A stretch of DNA of 64,000 nucleotides from Rhizobiales bacterium 32-66-11 (GTDB lineage Bacteria > Pseudomonadota > Alphaproteobacteria > Rhizobiales > Xanthobacteraceae): NCBI GenBank assembly GCA_002304505.1, contig NCEH01000006.1, positions 1 through 64,000 of the forward strand, read 5' to 3'. Shown here one piece after another: positions 29,232-37,369 of the stretch. The translations under genes and the position numbers were made by a program. The notes beneath the pieces were generated by a model, which was not told the origin of the DNA, ran no database searches, and saw nothing but the letters and a program-made list of their open reading frames with translations. Positions within the stretch are counted from its first letter, which is position 1. The number at the start of each line of letters is the position of its first letter.

Positions 29232-29432
29232 TCAGCCGTTCGGCAGGAACGACTTGCGGATCACCCGTCCATCGCTCTCGCAGAGGATGGTGGTGCCGCG
29301 CTGGTTGCGGATCTGGGCATTGGTCCGCTTGATCATCCCGTGCCGCTTGCCGGCCTGGGAGGCGATAACTTTCCCGGTACCCGTCAGACGGAAGCGTTTC
29401 TTCGCTCCCGACTTGGTCTTCATCTTGGGCAT
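29232..29432 (-). CDS. rpmI: 50S ribosomal protein L35
   Basis: 66 residues from ATG at 29432 ([21 protein letters not shown]), with the conserved RHGMIKR and a C-terminal SFLPNG. The frame is open further upstream but those residues do not resemble L35. In most bacteria infC directly precedes this gene; here infC is 1.6 kb away. Confidence 0.97.
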   Translation of the reverse strand: MPKMKTKSGAKKRFRLTGTGKVIASQAGKRHGMIKRTNAQIRNQRGTTILCESDGRVIRKSFLPNG

Positions 29433-29739
29433 TTTGCTCTCCGTGACCGCCATCCGCCGCACGTTGCCGCACGGGGCATTCAGCCTTTTGTTGATATGAG
29501 CGATAAGAACCAACACGGCAGCCCTTGTCGCCGGCCGGTTCGAAGGCCGCACTCGTTACAGGACTGTCACGCGAAACGCAAGCCGGCTCCCCTTGCAAAA
29601 CCGTGCGCTGCAAAACACCCGCGTGCGCCCGCCAAGGCTCAAGCCGCCATCTTTGCGCCTGTTCGCTCTGCTTTGTTGCCAAATTGAGGCTAAGGGCCTC
29701 GTGCCTTGCGCCCGGCGGGAATCCGGGCAGGAGATGACG
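29433..29739. other. Divergent intergenic region, rpmI / BA14K gene
   Basis: No gene is supported in these 307 bases. On the minus strand TTGCGT (29576-29581) and TAACGA (29553-29558), 17 bases apart, are a possible rpmI-rplT promoter, leaving a leader of about 115 bases. On the plus strand I see no clear promoter; AGGAG lies just before the BA14K start. Confidence 0.35.
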
Positions 29740-30369
29740 ATGAGGACGCCTTTGCGTGTTTCAGTCTTCACCGCCGCCCTCGCGGTGGCGGGCTTTGCGT
29801 TCAGTATGGCGCCGGCCGGCGCGCAGGCTTTGCGGCTCGGGGCGATGCAGCCCCTGAGCGCGAAAGCGACGGGGGCGGCCGCTTTCCCCATCGAGCAGGT
29901 GCAATATCGTCGCGGCGGGGCCGGCCGGCCCGGCTGGGGCGGTCCCGGTTGGCGCGGGCGCCCGGGCTGGGGCGGTGGTCCCGGCTGGGCGGGACGCCCC
30001 GGATGGGGACGCCCCGGATGGAGCGGCGGACCCGGCTGGGCCGGGCGGCCGGGGTGGGGTCCAGGTCCGGGCTGGAATCGCTCGGGATGGGGTCCCGGCT
30101 GGAATCGTCCGGGCTGGGGTCCCGGCTGGGGTTATGCACCGGTCTATGGACCCGGCTGGGGATGGGGCGGCGGCTGGGGTCCCGGCTGGGGCTATGGCGG
30201 CGCCGTGGCCACCGGCGTGGTGATCGGCTCGGCGGCGGCGCTGGCGGCCAACCAGGGCCCTGCGCCCGGCGCCGATTGGGTGGCCTATTGCTCCCGGCGC
30301 TATCGCTCCTACGACCCGCGCACCGGAACCTTCCTCGGCTATGACGGACGGCGGCATCCCTGCCCGTGA
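29740..30369 (+). CDS. BA14K-family exported protein with Gly/Trp-rich repeats
   Basis: 209 residues. The ATG at 29740 has GGAG 8 bases upstream (the ATG at 29734 is too close to it). A signal peptide (VSVFTAALAVAGFAFSMAPAGAQA) is followed by about 100 residues of near-tandem GRPGWG/GPGW units (about 20 copies), a short hydrophobic AVATGVVIGSAAALAA segment, and a C-terminal BA14K motif DWVAYCSRRYRSYDPRTG (then FLGYDGRRHPCP). BA14K proteins are immunoreactive, lectin-like envelope proteins of Brucella and relatives. It is a paralogue of the next gene. Confidence 0.8.
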   Translation: MRTPLRVSVFTAALAVAGFAFSMAPAGAQALRLGAMQPLSAKATGAAAFPIEQVQYRRGGAGRPGWGGPGWRGRPGWGGGPGWAGRPGWGRPGWSGGPGWAGRPGWGPGPGWNRSGWGPGWNRPGWGPGWGYAPVYGPGWGWGGGWGPGWGYGGAVATGVVIGSAAALAANQGPAPGADWVAYCSRRYRSYDPRTGTFLGYDGRRHPCP

Positions 30370-30479
30370 GGCCGGCCCGCGCGTCATGACCACGATCCGG
30401 CACGCCGCCTTCACACACGCGTGATGGCGGCGACCTTTTCCGTCTCCCGGGCGTTTCCTTCCCAAAGGAGAAGCACCCG

Positions 30480-30929
30480 ATGCGTAAACCCCTCTCTCTG
30501 CTTGCAGCCGCGGGCCTGATGGTCGGCGTGATGGTGCCGGGCGCGCAGGCGCAGCCCCTGCGCCCGGCGAGCCCCGATCTTGCGGCGGCAGACAGCCCCA
30601 TAACCCAGGTCCAATGGCGCGGCGGCTATGGCGGCTACGGGCGCGGCTATGCCCCGGGCTATTACGCCCGCGGCCCCGGCTACGGCTCGCGCTACGGCTA
30701 TCGCAGTTGCGGCTGGGGTGGCTGCAACAACAATAATGGCCCAGCGGTCGCGGCCGGCGTGATCGGCGGGCTGATGCTGGGCGCGGCGGCGGCGAGCGCG
30801 GCCAATGCGGCGAACACCGCCCCGCGGCAGGGCAATTGGATCGCTTATTGCTCCTCGAAGTACCGATCCTTCGATCCCGCCAGCGGCACCTATCTCGGCT
30901 ATGACGGCGTGCGCCATCCCTGCCCCTGA
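30480..30929 (+). CDS. BA14K-family exported protein
   Basis: 149 residues. AAAGGAG lies seven bases before the ATG. Signal peptide (LSLLAAAGLMVGVMVPGAQA), a Gly/Tyr/Arg-rich stretch (GGYGGYGRGYAPGYYARG), a hydrophobic segment AVAAGVIGGLMLGAAAASA that may be membrane-embedded, and the BA14K ending WIAYCSSKYRSFDPASG (then YLGYDGVRHPCP) with two cysteines. Probably an envelope-associated protein and a tandem duplicate of the gene upstream with a much shorter repeat region. Confidence 0.8.
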   Translation: MRKPLSLLAAAGLMVGVMVPGAQAQPLRPASPDLAAADSPITQVQWRGGYGGYGRGYAPGYYARGPGYGSRYGYRSCGWGGCNNNNGPAVAAGVIGGLMLGAAAASAANAANTAPRQGNWIAYCSSKYRSFDPASGTYLGYDGVRHPCP

Positions 30930-31003
30930 CGGGGCATCCGCCAGAGCGCGGCTGGGCCATCCATAATGCGAATTCCGCCGCCCGCTCGGGCCGGCGGCAA
31001 ACA

Positions 31004-31033
31004 AAAAGCCCGGATCGAAAGATCCGGGCTTTT
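31004..31033. terminator. Bidirectional intrinsic terminator
   Basis: AAAAGCCCGGATC-GAAA-GATCCGGGCTTTT: a 13-bp perfect stem with T runs in both directions. It sits between the BA14K gene (plus) and infC (minus) and can serve both. Confidence 0.93.
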
Positions 31034-31086
31034 TGTCGATGGTGGGGTTCGCGCTGATGAAGTCCGGATCGTGCTTCCGTCGCCGC

Positions 31087-31623
31087 TCAGCGCGGCGCCA
31101 GGATCATGATCATCTGCCGGCCTTCCAGCATCGGCTCGGCCTCCACCTTGGCGATGGTGGCGACATCGTCGCGCAGCTTCTGCAACAGCTTGTAGCCGAT
31201 GTCCTGGTGCGCCATCTCACGGCCACGGAAGCGCAGGGTGACCTTCACCTTGTCGCCCTCTTCGAAGAACCGCTGCATGGAGCGCATCTTCACTTCGTAG
31301 TCGTGCGTGTCGATGCCGGGCCGCAGCTTGATTTCCTTGACCTCGACCACCTTCTGCTTCTTGCGCGCCTCGCTGGCCTTCTTCTGGTTCTGATACTTGA
31401 ACCGACCGAAATCGAGGATCTTGCAGACGGGCGGGGCGGAATTGGGCGCGATCTCCACGAGATCGAGGCCGGCTTCCTGCGCGAGCTGGAGGGCATCGCG
31501 GATTGCCACCACACCGCGGTTCTGCCCATCCTGGTCGATCAGCTGCACTTCGCGGATGCGGATTTCCTCATTGACGCGCGGTCCATCCTTTTCCGGCGCG
31601 ACGGGTCTCATGGGGCGACGAAT
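31087..31623 (-). CDS. infC: Translation initiation factor IF-3, AUU start
   Basis: 178 residues from the ATT at 31621-31623. AGGAG lies 9 bases before it, whereas the upstream ATG at 31644 has no ribosome-binding site and the downstream ATG at 31611 is too far from it. The product then begins (M)[21 protein letters not shown], the normal IF-3 start. AUU starts are the known basis of IF-3 autoregulation in E. coli. Both domains are complete: N-terminal [15 protein letters not shown], lysine-rich linker, C-terminal [17 protein letters not shown] and [12 protein letters not shown]. Confidence 0.93.
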   Translation of the reverse strand: MRRPMRPVAPEKDGPRVNEEIRIREVQLIDQDGQNRGVVAIRDALQLAQEAGLDLVEIAPNSAPPVCKILDFGRFKYQNQKKASEARKKQKVVEVKEIKLRPGIDTHDYEVKMRSMQRFFEEGDKVKVTLRFRGREMAHQDIGYKLLQKLRDDVATIAKVEAEPMLEGRQMIMILAPR

Positions 31624-31631
31624 GGCGAAAA

Positions 31632-31638
31632 TCTCCTC
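31632..31638 (-). promoter_or_regulatory. Ribosome-binding site deciding the infC AUU start
   Basis: On the minus strand the sequence AGAGGAG (31632-31638) is 8 to 9 bases before the ATT at 31623. It falls inside the coding frame of any longer start, which argues against those. Confidence 0.8.
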
Positions 31639-31733
31639 TGCCATTAAATTGGATCGCGCGCGGCTTAGGGAATCGGCGCGCACCTTCACATGGAAGCGCG
31701 CAGCCAGAAGCCCCCGACCAAGAGCGGACACAG

Positions 31734-31762
31734 AAGATCGTGACTCTGAGGTGGGAAGTCAA
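31734..31762 (-). promoter_or_regulatory. Possible infC promoter
   Basis: On the minus strand TTGACT (31757-31762) and GATCTT (31734-31739) are 17 bases apart, about 110 bases before the infC start. The -10 match is poor. The rest of the 304-base infC/DUF3108 gap holds no gene I can support. Confidence 0.35.
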
Positions 31763-31927
31763 TAACCAACACCTCTCGAGCGACGCTGCGGGTCATTTTT
31801 AGGCCCGAATCGCCGCCATGTGCCACGCCCGGGAGCCACAGTTCAGCCGCCTTCGCCCGGCATTCGGGAGACAGCAGCAGGGCCGGACGCTCCGCCGGGT
31901 GCCGAACCGCCGCCTTTCCAGGACCCG

Positions 31928-32812
31928 ATGATGATCGACGTTGCTTCCCCTGTGGGTCGCCTCCTCCACCGCCTGGGGCCGTTCGCGGCCGCCGTGCTGT
32001 GCCTGGGCGCCGCCCTGCCCGCGGCGATCGGCGCCGCGCGGGCCGACGGGCGGCTCAATGCGAAATATTCCCTTACCGTGGGCGGAGTCGAGATCGGCCG
32101 CGCCACCCTGGTGGCCGAGGCCACCGGCACGAGCTACGAAATCGCCGCCACCGGCCGCATCACCGGCGTTCTGCGCGCGGTTTCCTCCGGCAAGGGCAGC
32201 GTCGCGGCGCGCGGCGCCATCGGCATGGGCAAGGTGGTGCCGCAGGTGTTCGCCGTGGCCGCCGAGGCGGACGGCAAGGCCGAGGGCGTGCGGTTTGCGG
32301 TGGCCAACAACGCGGTAAAGGAACTGGTGGTCGAGCCCCCCATCAAGCCGCTGCCGGACCGCGTGGAAATCACCGAGGCCCATCTCACCAACGTCATCGA
32401 TCCCATGAGCGGCGCCTTCGTCTATGTGCCCGGAACCGTGGACATGCTCTCCGCCGCCGCCTGCGACCGCTCGATTCCGGTGTTCGACGGGCGCCAGCGC
32501 TATGACATCTCGCTGAGCTATCTGCGGGTGGAACAGGTGAAGCTGGCCAAGGGCTATAGCGGCCCGGCCGTGGTGTGCCGCGCCGCCTATACCCCCGTCG
32601 CGGGCCATCGGCCGACCCGCTACACCGTCAAATACATGCAGGAAAACAAAGAGATGTACGTGTGGCTGGTGCCGGTGGCCGGCACCCGCCTGCTGGCGCC
32701 GTTCAAGGTGACGGTCGCCACCATGATCGGCACCGCGATCCTGGAGGCGACCGCCTTCGAGACGGTGGTGAAGGAAAATGCGGTTCCGGTTAACGCGCCC
32801 AAACCGCAATAG
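31928..32812 (+). CDS. DUF3108 family exported protein
   Basis: 294 residues from ATG 31928 (or 31931). Signal peptide (about 16-37, PFAAAVLCLGAALPAAIGAARA) precedes a beta-rich DUF3108 domain: YSLTVGGVEIGRATLVAEATG, TGVLRAVSSGKGS and the C-terminal LLAPFKVTVATMIGTAILEATAF. Two cysteines (in AACDRS and VVCRAAY) may pair. Periplasmic, function unknown. A longer in-frame start at 31820 is Pro-rich and unlikely. Confidence 0.82.
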   Translation: MMIDVASPVGRLLHRLGPFAAAVLCLGAALPAAIGAARADGRLNAKYSLTVGGVEIGRATLVAEATGTSYEIAATGRITGVLRAVSSGKGSVAARGAIGMGKVVPQVFAVAAEADGKAEGVRFAVANNAVKELVVEPPIKPLPDRVEITEAHLTNVIDPMSGAFVYVPGTVDMLSAAACDRSIPVFDGRQRYDISLSYLRVEQVKLAKGYSGPAVVCRAAYTPVAGHRPTRYTVKYMQENKEMYVWLVPVAGTRLLAPFKVTVATMIGTAILEATAFETVVKENAVPVNAPKPQ

Positions 32813-33034
32813 CCTCGCCCGCGTCCACCGCCGGAATCGGTTACCGCGCGGCGAGTCCCACTAGCCCTAGTACGGGGCAAAACACGAACCTGGCCCGACT
32901 CTCGATTCGGCCGCGATTCGTTCCACTCTCGTTCTTTTGCGCTTTTGCCGTATTGCAGCGCAGCCCGCGTTGACTTCGCCCCATGGGCAGGTGTTCCCTG
33001 GCTGGGCGTGCGTTCGGTCACGCGAGAGGACATC

Positions 33035-34438
33035 ATGGCAAAACGGAGCAAAGCGGGCGAATCGGAACATCTGGCGCTGCCGCGCGGCGTCAAATCCCTG
33101 GCGGAGGCGAAAGCCTGGATGGTGTCCCGCGGCATCACCGAGATCGAATGCACCGTCCCGGACCTTGCGGGCGTCGCCCGGGGCAAGATCATGCCGGCCT
33201 CGAAATTCCTCTCCTCCCCGGTGATGAACCTGCCGCTCTCGGTCTTCTTCCAGACCATTTCCGGCGAGTATCCCTCCTATGAGGGGCTGGTGGATTCCGT
33301 GATCGCGGATTCCGACCTCGTGCTGGAGCCAGACTTCTCCACCCTCTGCTCCGTGCCCTGGGCGCAGGACCCGACGGCCCAGATCATCCATAACGCCTAT
33401 CATCGCGACGGTCGCCCGGTGGAGCTTGCGCCGCGCCAGGTGCTGAAGAACGTGCTGGCACTCTATGCCAAGCGCGGCTGGAAGCCGGTGGTGGCGCCCG
33501 AGATCGAATTCTATCTGGTCGAGCCCAATGTGGACCCCGACTATCCCCTGAAGCCGCCGGTCGGCCGCTCGGGCCGCCCCGAGATCGGCCGCCAGTCCTA
33601 TTCGATCCAGGCAGTGAACGAGTTCGACGCCCTGTTCGAGGACATCTACGATTATTCCGAGGCCCAGGGCCTGGAGATCGACACGCTGATCCACGAGGAC
33701 GGCGCGGCGCAGATGGAAATCAATTTGCGCCACGGCGACCCGCTGGAACTCGCCGACCAGGTGTTCCTGTTCAAGCGCACCATCCGCGAGGCGGCCCTCG
33801 CCCACAAGATCTACGCCACCTTCATGGCCAAGCCGATCGCCAACGAGCCGGGCAGCGCCATGCACATCCACCAATCGGTGGTGTCGGCGGAGACGGGGAA
33901 GAACATCTTCTCCAACGACGACGGCGACCCGACGCCGGAATTCTTCTCGTTCCTCGCCGGGCACCAGAAATACCTGCCGTCGGTCATGTGCATCCTGGCG
34001 CCGTACGTGAATTCCTACCGCCGGCTGACGCGCGATTCCATGGCGCCCATCAATGTGCAATGGGGCTATGACAACCGCACCGCCGGCCTGCGCGTGCCGC
34101 CTGCCCCGCCGGCCGCGCGCCGGGTGGAGAACCGCGTCCCCTCCTCCGACGCTAATCCCTATCTCGTCATCGCGGCGTCGCTGGCCTGCGGCTATATCGG
34201 CATCCAGAAGGGCCTGCGCCCCACCGAGCCCCTGGAAGGCGACGCCAAGGACCTGGACTTCGATCTGCCGCGCGGCCTCCTGGAGGCGGTGGCCGCCTTC
34301 GAGGCAAACGAGGATCTCGCCGAAGTGCTCGGCAAGAGCTTCATCGCCACATATGCGGCGGTAAAGCAGGCGGAGTTCGAGACCTTTATGCGGGTGATCT
34401 CGCCCTGGGAGCGGGAATATCTGCTGCTGAACGTGTGA
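33035..34438 (+). CDS. puuA: Glutamine synthetase family protein, probable gamma-glutamylputrescine synthetase
   Basis: 467 residues from the ATG at 33035 (GAGAGGA upstream). A GS beta-grasp N-terminal region is followed by the catalytic domain: EIEFYLVE (glutamate and metal ligands), HEDGAAQMEINL, the MHIHQS histidine region and RVENRVPSSDANPY (arginine and substrate region). The regulatory adenylylation loop of GlnA I is absent. The adjacent FAD oxidase of PuuB type argues for the putrescine pathway: PuuA couples putrescine to glutamate with ATP. The family includes other gamma-glutamyl-amine ligases, so the amine is inferred. Confidence 0.78.
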   Translation: MAKRSKAGESEHLALPRGVKSLAEAKAWMVSRGITEIECTVPDLAGVARGKIMPASKFLSSPVMNLPLSVFFQTISGEYPSYEGLVDSVIADSDLVLEPDFSTLCSVPWAQDPTAQIIHNAYHRDGRPVELAPRQVLKNVLALYAKRGWKPVVAPEIEFYLVEPNVDPDYPLKPPVGRSGRPEIGRQSYSIQAVNEFDALFEDIYDYSEAQGLEIDTLIHEDGAAQMEINLRHGDPLELADQVFLFKRTIREAALAHKIYATFMAKPIANEPGSAMHIHQSVVSAETGKNIFSNDDGDPTPEFFSFLAGHQKYLPSVMCILAPYVNSYRRLTRDSMAPINVQWGYDNRTAGLRVPPAPPAARRVENRVPSSDANPYLVIAASLACGYIGIQKGLRPTEPLEGDAKDLDFDLPRGLLEAVAAFEANEDLAEVLGKSFIATYAAVKQAEFETFMRVISPWEREYLLLNV

Positions 34439-34444
34439 GGGCTG

Positions 34445-34490
34445 GCCCCTCTCCCTCTCCGCCTCTCCCCGCAAACGGGGGAGAGGGAGT
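34445..34490. repeat. GC-rich palindromic repeat, copy D
   Basis: CCCCTCTCCCTCTCCGCCTC ends one arm and CGGGGGAGAGGGAG the other, around CCCCGCAAACGGGG. Same type as copies A-C and E. Confidence 0.65.
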
Positions 34491-34530
34491 TTGGGCGGGC
34501 TCGCACTGAAGCCCATCCGCAGGCGCGGCG

Positions 34531-34558
34531 CCTCCCCTCTTCCGCATGCGGGAGAGGG
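34531..34558. repeat. GC-rich palindromic repeat, copy E
   Basis: CCTCCCCTCTTCCGCATGCG then GGAGAGGG; the arm CCCTCTTCCGCA pairs with TGCGGGAGAGGG. It is 41 bases from copy D, both in the puuA-puuB gap. Confidence 0.65.
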
Positions 34559-34561
34559 CTA

Positions 34562-34612
34562 GTGGATCAGCCGAAACGGATGGGACCCACCCGTTTTGCG
34601 AAGTTGATCCAC
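34562..34612. repeat. Long imperfect hairpin in the puuA-puuB gap
   Basis: GTGGATCA and TGATCCAC close a structure with AAACGG/CCGTTT and TGGG/CCCA inside, so nearly the whole 51 bases fold on themselves. Together with copies D and E it fills most of the 335-base gap, which otherwise holds no gene I can support. Confidence 0.6.
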
Positions 34613-34773
34613 GAGATCAATGAGTTGTGGTTCGACCCGCAGGCGACAGATGGGTTCCCTCCGTCGCGCGCGAACCATTCGGGAGGGGGCATGGCTCCAG
34701 GGGGCGGCTTGTGCCGGGCAGCATGCTCCGGCGCTCACCACTCCACCTCCGGCCTCACCACACAGGGACAGTC

Positions 34774-36063
34774 ATGACGTTCGGCGGCCATCCCCAATCC
34801 TGGTATGCAGCAACCGCGACCCCGTTTCCCGACCTCCGACCCCTGTCCGGTGAAACCCGCGCGGACGTGGTGATCGTCGGCGGCGGCTATACCGGGCTTT
34901 CCGCCGCGCTCCATCTGGCCGAAGCGGGCGTGGACGTGGTGGTGCTGGAAGGCGGCCGCGTGGGCTCAGGCGCCTCGGGACGCAACGGCGGGCAGATCCA
35001 CAGCGGCCAGCGGCGCCACCAGGATTATCTCGAACAGGCGCTGGGCCTTGAAGATGCCCGCAAGCTCTGGGATCTCGCCGAGGAGGCGAAGGCCCTCACC
35101 GCCGACCTGATCGCGCGCCACGCCATCGCCTGCGATCTCACGCCGGGCCTGATCCTCGCCGACCACAAGCCCAATTATGTCGCCGAAAGCCACGCCTACG
35201 GCCGCCATCTCGCCGAGACCTATGGCTATACCAAGACCGAACCGCTGAGCCGCGACCAGGTGCACGCCATGGTTGGCGCGCCGGGCTATTATGGCGGGCT
35301 GATCGACCATGGCGCGGGCCATCTTCACCCGCTGAATTTCGCGCTCGGCCTCGCCCGGGCGGCGCTCTCGGCCGGCGCCCGCATCTTCGAGCACAGCCGC
35401 GCCCTGCGCATCGCCGAGGGCGAAAGCGCCGGCGGCGGCGTGAGCGTCGAGACCGACGGCGGGCGCGTCACGGCGGACCTTCTCCTGCTGTGCGGCAATG
35501 GCCTCATGGACGGGCTCGACCGGCGGGTGGACCACCACGTCATGCCCATCAACAATTATATCGCCGTCACCGAGCCCCTGGGCGAGCGCGCCGACAGCAT
35601 AATTCGCGGCCAGGCGGCGGTGGCGGACAGCCGGTTCGTGGTGAATTATTTCCGCATGACGCCGGACCGCCGGCTGCTGTTCGGCGGAGGCGAGAGCTAT
35701 CGCCGCTCGCTGCGCCCGCAGGTGATGGAATTCGTGCGGCCGTTCCTGGCCCGCATCTTCCCGCAACTGGCCGACGTGAAGCTCGATTACGGCTGGGGCG
35801 GCACGCTCGGCATCACCATGACGCGCAACCCCTTCGTGCGCCGCCTCTCGCCTTATGTGCTGGCATCCGCCGGCTATTCCGGCCAGGGCGTGGTGCTGGC
35901 GCCTTTGTTCGGCAAGATTCTGGCGGAAGCGGTGCGCGGCCAGGTGGGCCGGCTCGATCTTCTGGAACGCTTGCCCGTGCCGCCCTTCATCGGCGGCACG
36001 CTGCTGCGCTATCCCCTGCTGGTGGCGGGGCTCAGCTATTACGCACTGCGCGACCGGCTTTAG
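34774..36063 (+). CDS. puuB: FAD-dependent oxidoreductase, probable gamma-glutamylputrescine oxidase
   Basis: 429 residues from ATG 34774. It opens with the typical SWYAATATP (about 9-17), a Rossmann motif VVIVGGGYTGLSAALHLAEAG (32-52), GSGASGRNGGQIHSGQRR, and ends with the DAO-family signature LASAGYSGQGVVLAPLFGKILAEA. This is the PuuB/OrdL layout: oxidation of gamma-glutamylputrescine to the aldehyde with hydrogen peroxide. It follows puuA on the same strand but after a 335-base repeat-filled gap, so it may have its own promoter. Confidence 0.82.
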   Translation: MTFGGHPQSWYAATATPFPDLRPLSGETRADVVIVGGGYTGLSAALHLAEAGVDVVVLEGGRVGSGASGRNGGQIHSGQRRHQDYLEQALGLEDARKLWDLAEEAKALTADLIARHAIACDLTPGLILADHKPNYVAESHAYGRHLAETYGYTKTEPLSRDQVHAMVGAPGYYGGLIDHGAGHLHPLNFALGLARAALSAGARIFEHSRALRIAEGESAGGGVSVETDGGRVTADLLLLCGNGLMDGLDRRVDHHVMPINNYIAVTEPLGERADSIIRGQAAVADSRFVVNYFRMTPDRRLLFGGGESYRRSLRPQVMEFVRPFLARIFPQLADVKLDYGWGGTLGITMTRNPFVRRLSPYVLASAGYSGQGVVLAPLFGKILAEAVRGQVGRLDLLERLPVPPFIGGTLLRYPLLVAGLSYYALRDRL

Positions 36064-36108
36064 AGGTCAGGGATATGGGAAGAGAAGGACCGCTGCGCGG
36101 GAGTCGGT

Positions 36109-36230
36109 GCGCTGGGTCCCGGCTCGCATTGCGCTGACGCTCCATGCGTCCGGGACGCGGGAGTCGCCCTCGTGTCCCCGCCGACTGAAACGGAGCGCAG
36201 CGCAGTGGAAGGAGAGCCGGGACCCAGCGC
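36109..36230. repeat. Palindromic element with 17-bp perfect inverted ends
   Basis: GCGCTGGGTCCCGGCTC at 36109-36125 is the exact reverse complement of 36214-36230, with further partial self-complementarity inside. It occupies the convergent gap between puuB and the pirin gene. It looks like a dispersed non-coding repeat; no second full copy is in this window. Confidence 0.65.
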
Positions 36231-36283
36231 AAAACTCCGCCGCAGGCGTCCCTATCTCAGCAGATCCTCCGTAAGCCGCAGCC

Positions 36284-37207
36284 TCACTCCGGCAGCGGGA
36301 TGAACTCGTGCTCCCCCGGCACGGCGGGGAAGCGGCCGGTCTTCCAGTCTTCTTTCGCCTGCTCGATGCGGTCCTTGCGGGAGGAGACGAAATTCCACCA
36401 GAGATAGCGCGGCCCCTCCAGCGCCGTGCCGCCAAGAAACATCATGCGGGCCGGCGTGCGGGCGCGCACCGTGATACGGTCGCCGGGACGGAAGATCAGC
36501 AGGCGCGGGCCTTCGAACACATCGCCGGCAATCTCCACCTCGCCGGACACCACATAGATCGCCCGCTCCTCGGTGTCGGCGTCCAGCGGCGCGCTCGCGC
36601 CCGGCTGCAAGGCCACTTCCGCATAAAGCCAGTCTGAGAGCATGCCCACCGGCGAGCGGCGGCCGAAGGCCGAGCCGGCGATGACGCGTGCCCAAACGCC
36701 GGTATCCTCGATCACCGGCAAGTCGCCGGATGAGAAATGCTGGAACGAGGGATCGGTCTCCTCATGGGCGGCGGGCAGCGCGATCCAGCTCTGGATGCCG
36801 TACATGGTGCCGGCGGCCGTGCCCTGGCGCGCCTCCAGCGGCGAGCGTTCGGAATGGGCGATGCCGCGCCCGGCGGTCATGAGGTTCATGGCGCCCGGGG
36901 TGATTTCCAGCGCATTGCCCTCGCTGTCGCGATGCATGATCTTGCCGTCGAACAGATAGGTCACGGTGGCAAGCCCGATATGGGGATGGGGGCGCACGTC
37001 CAGCCCCTGCCCGGCCACGAACTGCACCGGCCCCATCTGGTCGAAGAAGATGAACGGGCCGACCATCTGCCGCTTGCCGTGCGGCAGCGCGCGACGCACG
37101 GAGAAGCCGTCGCCGAGGTCGCGCACGCGCGGCACGATCACAAGATCGAGCGCATCGCAGGACGGTGCATCGCCAAGCACCGGATCGGAGGACGGCATCC
37201 AGCTCAT
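36284..37207 (-). CDS. Pirin family protein
   Basis: 307 residues from ATG 37207, six bases after GGGAG. Bicupin with the pirin metal site in RPHPHIGLATVTYLFDG (two histidines), MHRDSEG and the following GxxxHSE (GIAHSERSP, His and Glu). The second cupin ends with FLGGTALEGPRYLWWNFVSS. Some pirins show quercetinase activity; the role here is unknown. Cytoplasmic. The frame stays open for 1.9 kb upstream, but that is the shadow of the divergent AsmA gene. Confidence 0.88.
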   Translation of the reverse strand: MSWMPSSDPVLGDAPSCDALDLVIVPRVRDLGDGFSVRRALPHGKRQMVGPFIFFDQMGPVQFVAGQGLDVRPHPHIGLATVTYLFDGKIMHRDSEGNALEITPGAMNLMTAGRGIAHSERSPLEARQGTAAGTMYGIQSWIALPAAHEETDPSFQHFSSGDLPVIEDTGVWARVIAGSAFGRRSPVGMLSDWLYAEVALQPGASAPLDADTEERAIYVVSGEVEIAGDVFEGPRLLIFRPGDRITVRARTPARMMFLGGTALEGPRYLWWNFVSSRKDRIEQAKEDWKTGRFPAVPGEHEFIPLPE

Positions 37208-37369
37208 AAGCATCTCCCGCACGCGGCGTCGCGTCTTATGGTGCCACGGACCTGCGTGAAGCGCACCCTCCCCCAAGGCCGGCGTGCAGGTGTCGCCGAT
37301 CCCAAAAGCGTGACACAAGGGGCATCGCGCAAGAGGATGGCGCACGGCGTCACCGAACAGGGGGATGGG

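Noticed and set aside
34600..34660. tRNA-like T-loop sequence GGTTCGACCC
   Set aside because: No acceptor stem, D arm or anticodon arm can be built around it; it lies in repeat-rich DNA.
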